37,544 nucleotides of DNA, taken from Actinomycetes bacterium (GTDB lineage Bacteria; Actinomycetota; Actinomycetes; Actinomycetales; Cellulomonadaceae). Each line of letters starts with the position of its first letter. Within the stretch, counting starts at the first letter, position 1. Location of the stretch: the NCBI GenBank assembly GCA_023461115.1, contig JAEWOA010000029.1, forward strand, positions 1-37,544, written 5' to 3'. Shown here piece by piece: positions 7,334-14,972 of the stretch. Both the position numbers and the translations under genes were made by a program. A model generated the notes under the pieces. That model was not told where the DNA came from. It saw only the letters and a program-made list of their open reading frames with translations, and did not search any database.

Positions 7334-8308
7334 GTGAACTCCGTGCTCCAAGAGCATCAACTCGCACTCGCCCTGGTGGCGGTGATCGCAGTGCCCGCCG
7401 GGCTCGTCGGCTACGTGCTCGGCGTCGAGGCGATCGTGCGACGCCTGCCCCGGCGCGTCGCGAACGCCGCCCGGCCGTGGCTTTGGCTGGCGCCGGCGCT
7501 GGGCTTCACCGGCGTGTTCCTGGTCTACCCGACGATCGCCACGATCGTGCGCAGCTTCTACGACCGCGCCGGGTCCTCGTTCGTCGGCGCGAAGAACTAC
7601 GCCTGGTTCTTCTCCCGCGACGACACGCTCGTCGCGTTGCGCAACAACGTCCTGTGGGCGGTGCTGCTCACCGGCGTCGTCCTGGGCCTCGGGCTGCTCA
7701 TCGCGGTGCTCGTGGACCGGGTCCGCTACGAGTCGACCGTCAAGGCCGTCGTCTTCCTGCCCATGGCGGTCAGCTTCGTGGCCGCCGGGGTGATCTGGCG
7801 GCTCATGTACGAGGTCGACCCCAAGGTCGGCACGCTCAACGCCGGCCTCGGCGCCCTGGGCGCGCACCCGGTGGCCTGGCTGAGCACCGGCTCGATCAAC
7901 AACCTCATGCTCATCGGCGTCGGCGTCTGGCTCCAGACCGGCTTCGCGATGGTCGTGCTGTCCGCCGGGCTCAAAGGCATCCCGGTCGAGCTGCTGGAGG
8001 CCGCCCGTGTCGACGGCGCCAGCGAGGGCCAGGTCTTCCGCCGCATCATCCTGCCTCTGCTGCGCCCCACGATCGCGGTCGTCGGCACGACGCTCGTCAT
8101 CTTCGCCCTGAAGACCTTCGACGTCGTCTACGTCATGACCAACGGCAACTTCGGCACCGAGGTCATCGCGAACCGCATGTACAAGGAGCTGTTCACCGCG
8201 GGCCAGCAAGGCCGCGCCGCGGCGATCGCCGTCGTGCTGCTCGTGGCGACAGTCCCCGTCATGGCTGTGAACATCCGCCGCTTCAAGCAGCAGGAGGACG
8301 TCCGATGA
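7334..8308 (+). CDS. Sugar ABC transporter permease (AglF/MalF type)
   Basis: An integral membrane subunit of the alpha-glucoside importer, 324 aa. The GTG at 7334 has GAGAGGA upstream. An extra N-terminal hydrophobic helix (about 10-37) precedes the common permease core, as in AglF-type proteins. The following segments are WLWLAPALGFTGVFLVYP, a VLLTGVVLGLGLLIAVLVD helix and further membrane spans. The cytoplasmic EAA loop reads LLEAARVDGASEGQVF, followed by a RRIILPLLRPT motif, and would contact the ATPase. The ATGA overlap with the next permease implies translational coupling. No ATPase gene lies in the cluster, so a shared ATPase is expected. Confidence 0.92.
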   Translation: MNSVLQEHQLALALVAVIAVPAGLVGYVLGVEAIVRRLPRRVANAARPWLWLAPALGFTGVFLVYPTIATIVRSFYDRAGSSFVGAKNYAWFFSRDDTLVALRNNVLWAVLLTGVVLGLGLLIAVLVDRVRYESTVKAVVFLPMAVSFVAAGVIWRLMYEVDPKVGTLNAGLGALGAHPVAWLSTGSINNLMLIGVGVWLQTGFAMVVLSAGLKGIPVELLEAARVDGASEGQVFRRIILPLLRPTIAVVGTTLVIFALKTFDVVYVMTNGNFGTEVIANRMYKELFTAGQQGRAAAIAVVLLVATVPVMAVNIRRFKQQEDVR

Positions 8309-9189
8309 ACCGCCGAGCGACCAGCGCGCCGCGCCGGAGCGTCCGCCCCGGGCGCATCGGGCTCCACTGCGTCGTCGCCGCGATCATGGCGCTGTGGGCC
8401 ATCCCCGCCGTGGGCCTGCTCACCGCCTCGTTCCGCACCGCCGCCGACACCAACGCGGGGGGCTGGTGGACGGCCATCGCGCCGCCCTACTGGTTCACGT
8501 TCAGCAACTACGACTACGTGCTGGAGCGCGGCGGGTTCTGGCACGCGTTCGTGAACAGCCTGCTGATCGCGGTGCCCGCCACCGTGATCGTGGTGCTCGT
8601 CGCCGCATTCGCCGCCTACGCGTTCGCGTGGATGCGGTTCCCCGGACGCAACACGATCTTCGCGGTACTCGTCGGGCTGCTCGTCGTGCCCCTGCAGGTC
8701 ACCCTCATCCCGGTCCTGACCCTGTTCAGGGACGCGCAGGTGGGCGGCTTCCAGCTCAACGGGACGTTCCTGGCCGTGTGGCTCGCGCACACCGGCTACG
8801 GGCTGCCGTTCGCGCTGTACCTGCTGCGCAACTACATGGGCGGCCTACCCGCCGAGGTGTTCGAGGCCGCCGCGATCGACGGCGCCGGCCACGCCACGGC
8901 GTTCTTCCGGCTCGCGCTGCCCATGAGCGTGCCCGGCATCGCCGCACTGACGATCTTCCAGTTCCTGTGGGTCTGGAACGACCTGCTGGTCGCGCTGGTG
9001 TTCCTCGGTCCCGTCCCGAGCAACCACCCGCTGTCGGTGACGCTCGCGAACCTGACCACCAACTTCGGCGGCAACTGGCAGTTCCTCGCCGCCGCGGCCT
9101 TCGTCTCGATGCTCGTCCCGATCGCGGTCTTCTTCGCCCTCCAGCGCTTCTTCGTGCGCGGCATCACCGGCGGCGCCGTCAAGGGCTGA
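8305..9189 (+). CDS. Sugar ABC transporter permease (AglG/MalG type)
   Basis: The second membrane subunit, 294 aa, pairing with the preceding permease. The ATG at 8305 overlaps the previous stop by four bases (ATGA), with GGAGGA upstream. The N-terminal helix (HCVVAAIMALWAIPAVGLL) is followed by the periplasmic loop common to MalG-type subunits and then five membrane segments. The EAA loop reads VFEAAAIDGAGHATAF, followed by FRLALPMSVPG. The C-terminus ends FVRGITGGAVKG, the usual ending of this subunit family. A 69-base gap with a GC hairpin separates it from the mutase gene. Confidence 0.92.
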   Translation: MNRRATSAPRRSVRPGRIGLHCVVAAIMALWAIPAVGLLTASFRTAADTNAGGWWTAIAPPYWFTFSNYDYVLERGGFWHAFVNSLLIAVPATVIVVLVAAFAAYAFAWMRFPGRNTIFAVLVGLLVVPLQVTLIPVLTLFRDAQVGGFQLNGTFLAVWLAHTGYGLPFALYLLRNYMGGLPAEVFEAAAIDGAGHATAFFRLALPMSVPGIAALTIFQFLWVWNDLLVALVFLGPVPSNHPLSVTLANLTTNFGGNWQFLAAAAFVSMLVPIAVFFALQRFFVRGITGGAVKG

Positions 9190-9221
9190 GCAAGCCCCCT
9201 CCCAACCTCACTCGCCAACCC

Positions 9222-9241
9222 GGCGCGCCTTCGCGCGCGCC
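9222..9241 (+). other. Short GC hairpin before the mutase gene
   Basis: GGCGCGC (9222-9228) pairs with GCGCGCC (9235-9241) around a six-base loop, 17 bases before the start at 9259. It may modulate expression of the catabolic genes relative to the transporter. Weak evidence in such GC-rich DNA. Confidence 0.35.
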
Positions 9242-9258
9242 CACCGAAGGACCGACCC

Positions 9259-9969
9259 ATGCTCTGGCAGTTCGACGCCGTCCTGTTCGACCTCGACGGT
9301 GTGCTCACCCCGACCTCCGACCTGCACGTGCGCGCCTGGCGGGAGACGCTCGCTCCGGTGTGCGACGCGGCCGGCGTCCGCGCCTACACCGACGCCGACT
9401 ACTTCGAGCACGTCGACGGGCGTCCGCGCTACGACGGCGTCCGCGCCCTGCTGGACTCGCGCGGGATCGCCCTGCCACAGGGCCGCCCGCAGGACGCCCC
9501 GGGCGCCGCGACGGTGTGCGCGATCGGGAACGCCAAGAACGCGCGGTTCGAAGGCATCCTGCGCGAGGAGGGCGTCACCCCCTTCCCCGGCTCGCTGCGC
9601 CTCCTCGACGAGCTTGCCGTGACCACCACGAAGCTGGCCGTGGTGTCCAGCTCGCGCAACGCTGCCGCCGTGCTGCGTGCCGCGGGGCTCGCCGGGCGCT
9701 TCCCGGTCGTCGTGGACGGCGCGCTCGCCGCGCGCGAGAACTTGGCGGGCAAGCCTGCCCCTGACACGTTCCTGCTCGCGGCGCACCTGCTGGGGGCGCC
9801 GCCCGCGCGCACGATGGTCGTCGAGGACGCCACCTCAGGTGTCCGGGCGGCCCGCGCGGGCGCCTTCGCCCGAATTGTCGGCGTCGACCGCGGCGTGGGG
9901 GCGCTCGCGCTGCTCACCGCAGGCGCGGACGTCGTGGTGCGCGACCTCGACGAGCTGGTGGCCGCATGA
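9259..9969 (+). CDS. pgmB: Beta-phosphoglucomutase (HAD superfamily)
   Basis: Converts beta-glucose 1-phosphate, the product of inverting GH65 phosphorylases, to glucose 6-phosphate in the cytoplasm. 236 aa, a little longer than the family norm of about 220. The HAD nucleophile motif is FDLDGVLTPT with Asp11 and Asp13. The cap domain (about 20-90) follows. Motif II is VVSSSRNAAAVL, the lysine is in AGKPAPDTF, and the acidic motif is VVEDATSGVRAARAGAF, all matching beta-PGM. The ATG at 9259 has GAAGGA upstream. The stop overlaps the start of the GH65 gene (ATGA), so the two enzymes are translationally coupled, which makes metabolic sense. The phosphorylase partner supports mutase over a generic phosphatase. 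Confidence 0.9.
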   Translation: MLWQFDAVLFDLDGVLTPTSDLHVRAWRETLAPVCDAAGVRAYTDADYFEHVDGRPRYDGVRALLDSRGIALPQGRPQDAPGAATVCAIGNAKNARFEGILREEGVTPFPGSLRLLDELAVTTTKLAVVSSSRNAAAVLRAAGLAGRFPVVVDGALAARENLAGKPAPDTFLLAAHLLGAPPARTMVVEDATSGVRAARAGAFARIVGVDRGVGALALLTAGADVVVRDLDELVAA

Positions 9970-12386
9970 ACCCCTGGCGCGCCGGCCGCGCCCGGCCGGG
10001 CCTGGACCGAGCCCGCTTCCCGGTCGATCCCTGGCGCCTGGTCGAGACCGAGCCTGAGGATCACGGCCGCGGCGAGACCCTGTTCGCGCTCGGCAACGGG
10101 CACCTGGGCATCCGCGGGACACAGGACGAGGCGACCGACGCGTACTGCCCCGGCGCCTTCGTCAACGGCCTGCACGAGACGTTCCCGATCCGCCACGCCG
10201 AGGACGCGTACGGGCTCGCGCGCGTCGGCCAGACGATCGTGGCGGCGCCGGAGACGACGCGCGTGCGGGTCGAGGTCGACGGAGAGGCCCTCGACCTGCG
10301 CAGCAGTGACATCGTCGACTACCGCCGCACGCTCGACATGGCGGCGGGCACGCTCACCCGCGACGTGCTCTGGCGCACTCGGGCCGGTAAGGCGGTGCGG
10401 GTCCAGACCGTGCGCATGGTGTCGTTCACGCGGGCGCACATCGCGCTGCTGAGCATCGAGGCCCGGTGTTTGGGGCAGCCCGCCACCCTCACGATCACCA
10501 CGAGCACCGCGCTCGCCGCCGCGCCCGCGCACAAGCCCGAGGTCGACGACCCGCGACGTGCCGAGAAGGCCGCGGACGGCGCGCTGCGCCTCGTGGCCGA
10601 CGACAGCGACGACCACCGCGACGCGCTGACCTTCGCGTGCCGCGACTCGGGCATGCAGGTGGCCGTCGCCGCCGAGCACCGCGCACATGCCTCGGGAAGC
10701 CGCGTCGACGAGCGCGTGCTCCGGGGCGCCGGACGTGCCGAGCGATCGTTCACCGCGACCACAGAGCCAGGCGCGGGGCTCCGCGTGACGAAGACGATCG
10801 CGTACCGCACGGCGGGGGCCCAGACCGCCGCCCAGCTCGCCGCGCTGGCCCGCGGGGACGCTGGTTGCGCGCACGACGCCGGGTCCAGTGCGCTGCTCGC
10901 CGAGCAGCGGGCGTGGCTCGACGAGCACTGGTCGAGCGCCGACGTCGTCGTGCACGGCGACGACGAGGCCCAGCAGGCGGTGCGCTGGAACCTCTTCCAG
11001 CTCGCGCAGGCCACCGCGCGTGTGGCGGCCGGCGGCGTGGCCGCCAAGGGGGTCAGCGGCTCGGGCTACTCCGGGCACTACTTCTGGGACACCGAGGTGT
11101 TCGTCGTCCCGCACCTGGTCCATACCGCTCCGCACGTCGCCCGCGGCCTGCTGTGCTTCCGCCACGACATGCTCCCCGCCGCCCGGCGCAGGGCGCGCGA
11201 GCTCGACCTGCCCGGGGCCTTGTTCCCGTGGCGCACCATCAACGGCCAGGAGGCCTCCGCGTACTTCCCCGCGGGAACCGCGCAGTTCCACATCGACGCC
11301 GATATCGCCCACGCCGTCTCCCGGTACTGGCAGCTGACCGAGGACTGGGACTTCCTCGCCCACCAGGGTGTGGACCTGCTCGTCGAGACCGCGCGCATGT
11401 GGCTGGGCCTCGGCTTCTGGTCGGCGAGCGGGGCGGCCCGCACGTTCCATCTGCACGGCGTCACGGGGCCCGACGAGTACAGCGCCCTCGTCGACGACAA
11501 CTTCTTCACCAATGTCAGCGCCCGAGCCAACCTGCGTGCCGCGGCCGACGCCCTCGCCGCCCTCGCCGCGCACGACCCCGCGGTGGCGCGTTCGGCGCGC
11601 GCGCGCCTGGCGATCTCCCCTGGTGAGGTCGACGCGTGGCAGCAGGCGGCCGACGCGATGCACGTCGTGCCCGACCCCACGCTGGGAGTGCACCCGCAAG
11701 ACGCGCGGTTCCTCGAGCGCGAGCGGTGGGACGCCGCAGCGACGCCGTCCCACCGGCGGCCCCTTCTCCTGCACTTCCACCCGCTGGTCATCTACCGGCG
11801 CCAGGTGGTCAAGCAGGCCGACGTGGTGATGGCCCACTTCATGTACGGCGAGCAGTTCACGGCGCAGCAGAAGCGCGCCGACTTCGACTACTACGACCCC
11901 CTGACCACCGGCGACTCGACGCTGTCCGCGACAGTCCAGGCAATCGTCGCCGCGGAGGTCGGCCACGCCGAGCTCGCGATGGACTACTTCTCCGACGCTC
12001 TCCTGGTCGACTTGGCCGACTTGCACGGCAACACCCGAGACGGCGTCCACGTGGCCTCCGCCGCGGGAGTGTGGAACGCGCTGGTCTACGGATTCGGGGG
12101 CCTGCGTGACCACGACGGCCAGATCCGGCTCGACCCCCGCCTGCCTGGCCGTTGGCACGGGCTGGACTTCACTGTCGGCGCCGGGCCCTCGCGGGTGCGG
12201 GTGCTCGTGCGCCCGGGCCACGTGACCCTGCGGCTGGCGGCCGGGCCCGCGACGCACGTCGTGGTGGGCGGCGTTCCCGTCCTGGTCGAGCCCGGCCGGG
12301 CCGCGCGGGTCGAGCACGCCGTGGCGACAGATCCGGCCCACGAGCCGGCGCCGCCACGCACGGGTACCGCCGTCGGCGCCCACTAG
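9966..12386 (+). CDS. GH65 glycoside phosphorylase (maltose/kojibiose/trehalose type)
   Basis: Cleaves an alpha-linked glucose disaccharide with phosphate to beta-glucose 1-phosphate and glucose. 806 aa, normal GH65 size. An N-terminal beta-sandwich domain (about 15-290; GETLFALGNGHLGIRGTQDE near residue 37) leads to the (alpha/alpha)6 barrel. Barrel motifs are HYFWDTEVFVVP, the phosphate/substrate segment INGQEASAYFPAGTAQFHI, and GVTGPDEYSALVDDNFFTN, where Glu504 is the predicted general acid. A later motif is QKRADFDYYDPLTTGDSTLS, and a small C-terminal beta domain ends the protein. The exact disaccharide cannot be read from motifs. The AglE-like importer upstream suggests an alpha-glucobiose, while trehalose remains possible. 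Coupled to pgmB by a four-base overlap. Confidence 0.92.
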   Translation: MNPWRAGRARPGLDRARFPVDPWRLVETEPEDHGRGETLFALGNGHLGIRGTQDEATDAYCPGAFVNGLHETFPIRHAEDAYGLARVGQTIVAAPETTRVRVEVDGEALDLRSSDIVDYRRTLDMAAGTLTRDVLWRTRAGKAVRVQTVRMVSFTRAHIALLSIEARCLGQPATLTITTSTALAAAPAHKPEVDDPRRAEKAADGALRLVADDSDDHRDALTFACRDSGMQVAVAAEHRAHASGSRVDERVLRGAGRAERSFTATTEPGAGLRVTKTIAYRTAGAQTAAQLAALARGDAGCAHDAGSSALLAEQRAWLDEHWSSADVVVHGDDEAQQAVRWNLFQLAQATARVAAGGVAAKGVSGSGYSGHYFWDTEVFVVPHLVHTAPHVARGLLCFRHDMLPAARRRARELDLPGALFPWRTINGQEASAYFPAGTAQFHIDADIAHAVSRYWQLTEDWDFLAHQGVDLLVETARMWLGLGFWSASGAARTFHLHGVTGPDEYSALVDDNFFTNVSARANLRAAADALAALAAHDPAVARSARARLAISPGEVDAWQQAADAMHVVPDPTLGVHPQDARFLERERWDAAATPSHRRPLLLHFHPLVIYRRQVVKQADVVMAHFMYGEQFTAQQKRADFDYYDPLTTGDSTLSATVQAIVAAEVGHAELAMDYFSDALLVDLADLHGNTRDGVHVASAAGVWNALVYGFGGLRDHDGQIRLDPRLPGRWHGLDFTVGAGPSRVRVLVRPGHVTLRLAAGPATHVVVGGVPVLVEPGRAARVEHAVATDPAHEPAPPRTGTAVGAH

Positions 12387-12436
12387 GGGGCCGACGGCGC
12401 GCACCGGCTGCGCCGCTGGAGGCAGGAAGGGCCGCG

Positions 12437-12907
12437 GTGGCGCTGGACGACACGAGGGCACGGTGGCTCACGCGCGCCCTCGCCGTCGTCGCGTTCCGTG
12501 AGCAAGCCCGTCGATGGCCACGCAGCGAGGCCGCCGACGCCGCGGAACGGGTGCTCGGCGTGTGGATCCACAACCAGCGCGGCGCCTTGCGGCGCGGCTC
12601 GCCGTGGCTCGACGACGAACGGATCCGCTTCCTCGACGCGCGCCTCGCCGGGTGGCGCGGCACGCCGCGGTCCGCGGTGCACGCGGAGGCGGCAGCCTCG
12701 GTCGAGGGCTCCGCTCGCGCGCTGGGTGAGTTCCGCGCGAGCAACGGCCGATGGCCGTCGACCCGTGCGCGCGTCGACTCAGAACGCCGCCTCGCGTACT
12801 TCCACCGGCGCCAGCTCCGGCTCGTGCGGAGCGGCGGCGTCCACGCCTCGTCGCGGCGCGCGCTGCTGGACTCCGCGGCGCCCGGTTGGGACGCGACCAG
12901 GACATGA
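12437..12907 (+). CDS. Small stand-alone helicase-associated (HA) domain protein
   Basis: 156 aa with two HA-type repeats and nothing else. Repeat 1 (about 10-62) reads W..R...FREQARRWPRS, then ERVLGVWIHNQR and DERIRFLDARLAGW. Repeat 2 (about 85-150) reads LGEFRASNGRWPS, SERRLAYFHRRQ and a closing GW. These match the W/L..Y-x-GR-x-P....E..Lg.W...QR pattern of the helicase-associated domain, usually found in tandem behind DEAD/DEAH-type helicases and thought to bind nucleic acid. The GTG at 12437 has AGGAAGG six bases upstream, 50 bases after the GH65 stop, so it may be the last gene of the sugar operon. Strongly basic. Its job and its link to sugar use are unknown. Confidence 0.7.
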   Translation: MALDDTRARWLTRALAVVAFREQARRWPRSEAADAAERVLGVWIHNQRGALRRGSPWLDDERIRFLDARLAGWRGTPRSAVHAEAAASVEGSARALGEFRASNGRWPSTRARVDSERRLAYFHRRQLRLVRSGGVHASSRRALLDSAAPGWDATRT

Positions 12908-12908
12908 C

Positions 12909-12943
12909 GAAGGCGCGGCCCCGGAGTGCGGGGCCGCGCCTTC
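12909..12943. terminator. Bidirectional terminator between convergent operons
   Basis: A perfect 14-bp stem, GAAGGCGCGGCCCC (12909-12922) with its complement at 12930-12943 and a seven-base loop. It sits between the plus-strand stop at 12907 and the minus-strand stop at 12958, so it can serve both. Its left arm, with preceding bases, shares a 15-mer with the terminator at 26862-26900. Confidence 0.9.
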
Positions 12944-12957
12944 GCGCGCGCTTCGGC

Positions 12958-13836
12958 CTACTCCTTGACCGCGCCTGACGAGGCGTTCATGATCCGGCGT
13001 TGGAAGACGAAGAAGAGCACCGCGACGGGGATCGTCATGATGAGCGCGGCGCCCAGCTTCAGCGGGTACTGCGAGCCCTGGCTCAACGCGCCTGAGGAGA
13101 GCTGGGCCACGCCCTTGGTCAGCGTGAACAGCCCCTGGCTCTGCGACGCGACGATGAAGTGCGACAACTCGTTCCACGAGCCCTGGAACGACAGGATCAC
13201 GATCGTGACCAGCGCGGGGCGCGCCATCGGCAGCACGACCGACCAGTACACGCGGAAGGTGCCCGCCCCGTCGATGCGCGCGGCCTCCTCCACACTCGGT
13301 GGGATCGACTCGAAGAAGCCCTTCATGATGAAGATGCCCGCCGCGTCGGCCAGCAGCGGCACGATGAGCGCGGTGAACGTGTCGTAGATGCCGAGCTGGT
13401 TGATGACCAGGAACTTCGGGATCAGCAGCACCACGGACGGCACGGCCATGACCGCGACGAGGCCGGCGAACACCGCGCCGCGGCCGCGGAACGGCAGCCG
13501 CGCGAGCGCGTATCCAGCCAGTGAGTCGAGGAAGACGCGCCCGGCGGTGACCGCCAGCGTCACGACCACCGAGTTGCGGAACCACACCGGGAAGTCCGAG
13601 TTCAGGAACAGCCGCTCGTAGGCCGCGGTCGTGAACGTGCGTGGGATCAGCGCCAGCGGGTTCCCGGCCGCGTCGGCGGTCGTCTTGAACGACGTCGCGA
13701 TCGAGATGAGGAACGGGAAGATGTAGACGACGGCCAGCAGCACCAGCGCGGCATACGCCAGCGAGGTCGCAGCCGTCCGCCATCGCTTGCCGCCTCGGGC
13801 AGTCGTGGCGGGGCGGTCGAGGGTCGTGGCGCTCAC
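12958..13836 (-). CDS. Sugar ABC transporter permease (MalG type)
   Basis: The second membrane subunit of the middle importer, 292 aa. The GTG ending at 13836 has AAGGAGA upstream and overlaps the previous gene's stop by four bases (GTGA). It has the MalG pattern: N-terminal helix LAYAALVLLAVVYIFPFLIS, a periplasmic segment, then five more spans. The EAA loop reads VEEAARIDGAGTFRVYW, followed by SVVLPMARPA. The C-terminus ends RIMNASSGAVKE. It is the last gene of a three-gene transport operon, ending at a bidirectional terminator. Confidence 0.92.
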   Translation of the reverse strand: MSATTLDRPATTARGGKRWRTAATSLAYAALVLLAVVYIFPFLISIATSFKTTADAAGNPLALIPRTFTTAAYERLFLNSDFPVWFRNSVVVTLAVTAGRVFLDSLAGYALARLPFRGRGAVFAGLVAVMAVPSVVLLIPKFLVINQLGIYDTFTALIVPLLADAAGIFIMKGFFESIPPSVEEAARIDGAGTFRVYWSVVLPMARPALVTIVILSFQGSWNELSHFIVASQSQGLFTLTKGVAQLSSGALSQGSQYPLKLGAALIMTIPVAVLFFVFQRRIMNASSGAVKE

Positions 13837-14972
13837 GGCGTCTCCTTGATGAACCTCTTGCGGCGCGGCACCGTGTCCCGCTCGCGCAGCACGGCGCGCT
13901 GGACCGCCGTCATGAGCACGATGATCGCGAAGAGGATGAACGCGATCGCGGCCCCACGGCCCCACTGCTGGGACGTGAACGACGACTCGTAGGACAGGTA
14001 GGCGGGCGTCATGGTGGTCTTGGCCGGGGCGCCGCGGGTGCCCGTGTAGATCTGGTCGAACACCTGCCAGGTGCCGATCAGGCCGAGCGTGACAACCGTG
14101 AAGATCGTCGGCCGCAGCATCGGGATCGTCACAAGCCGCAAGCGCTGCCACCCGGTCGCGCCGTCCATGAGCGCCGCCTCCTCGACCTCGCCGGAGATGT
14201 TCTGGAGTGCGGCCAGGAACAGCAGCATGAACGTCCCCGAGGTCGTGAAGATCGCCATGATGATGAACACGCACATCGCGACCGACGGGCCCGAGAGCCA
14301 GTCCCACCAGCTCAGGCCGAGGAACGACGATCCGGCCAGCGACGAGGGCGCTTGCTCGACGCCCAACCACCCGAGGAGCAGGTGCAGCACCCCACGGGGG
14401 TCGTCGATCCAGTTCGGGCCCTTGACGCTGACGAACGACAGCAGACGGTTGACCGCGCCCGAGGCGGTGAACAGGAACAGGAACACCACCGTGATGGCGA
14501 CCGAGCTGGTGACCGACGGGAAGTAGAACGCGGTGCGGAAGAAGCCGCGCCCGCGCAGCCGGCGCCGGTTCACCATCACCGCGAGGCCGAGGGCCAGGGC
14601 CGTCTGGATCGGCACGACGAGCAGCACGTAGTAGGAGTTGTTGCGCAGCGCGGTCGCGAAGTCCCGCTGCGGCAGGCCGGGCTCGGCCAGGAGCTGGGTG
14701 TAGTTCTGCGCGCCGACGAAGTGCACGGTCGAGGCGAACGGCGAGCCGCGCCCGGTCCAGTCGGACACGCTGACCCAGGCGGCCATGACGATCGGCAGCA
14801 CCAAGAACAGGCCGAGCAGCACCAGGACGGGCGAGACGAAGACCCAGCCCGCGAGGCCCTGGCGGCCGTGGATCCCGCCGCGCCGCCGGTGGGCGGGTCC
14901 AGCCCCGGGCGCGCCGCCGCGGCGGAGGCTTGTGGCCTCCACCGCGACGACGCCGTGGTCCGGCGAGGTCAT
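13833..14972 (-). CDS. Sugar ABC transporter permease (MalF type, with inserted loop)
   Basis: The first membrane subunit, 379 aa, longer than the usual 290-320. The ATG ending at 14972 overlaps the binding-protein stop by four bases (ATGA). The N-terminal 45 residues are Gly/Arg-rich and cytoplasmic. The first helix is AGWVFVSPVLVLLGLFLVLP. The extra length comes from an insert after the third span, about residues 185-235 (NRLLSFVSVKGPNWIDDP to the next helix), which adds a hydrophobic, Trp-rich extracytoplasmic segment. The EAA loop reads VEEAALMDGATGWQRL, then VTIPMLRPT. The insert could form a docking surface for the binding protein, as in E. coli MalF P2, but is unrelated in sequence as far as I can tell. 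Confidence 0.9.
   Translation of the reverse strand: MTSPDHGVVAVEATSLRRGGAPGAGPAHRRRGGIHGRQGLAGWVFVSPVLVLLGLFLVLPIVMAAWVSVSDWTGRGSPFASTVHFVGAQNYTQLLAEPGLPQRDFATALRNNSYYVLLVVPIQTALALGLAVMVNRRRLRGRGFFRTAFYFPSVTSSVAITVVFLFLFTASGAVNRLLSFVSVKGPNWIDDPRGVLHLLLGWLGVEQAPSSLAGSSFLGLSWWDWLSGPSVAMCVFIIMAIFTTSGTFMLLFLAALQNISGEVEEAALMDGATGWQRLRLVTIPMLRPTIFTVVTLGLIGTWQVFDQIYTGTRGAPAKTTMTPAYLSYESSFTSQQWGRGAAIAFILFAIIVLMTAVQRAVLRERDTVPRRKRFIKETP

Noticed and set aside
9429..12461. A 1010-codon minus-strand open frame opposite GH65
   Set aside because: It is a mirror frame of the GH65 and pgmB genes caused by GC-rich third positions. The reading is Arg/Val/Gly-rich with no domain pattern, while the plus frame has full GH65 motifs.
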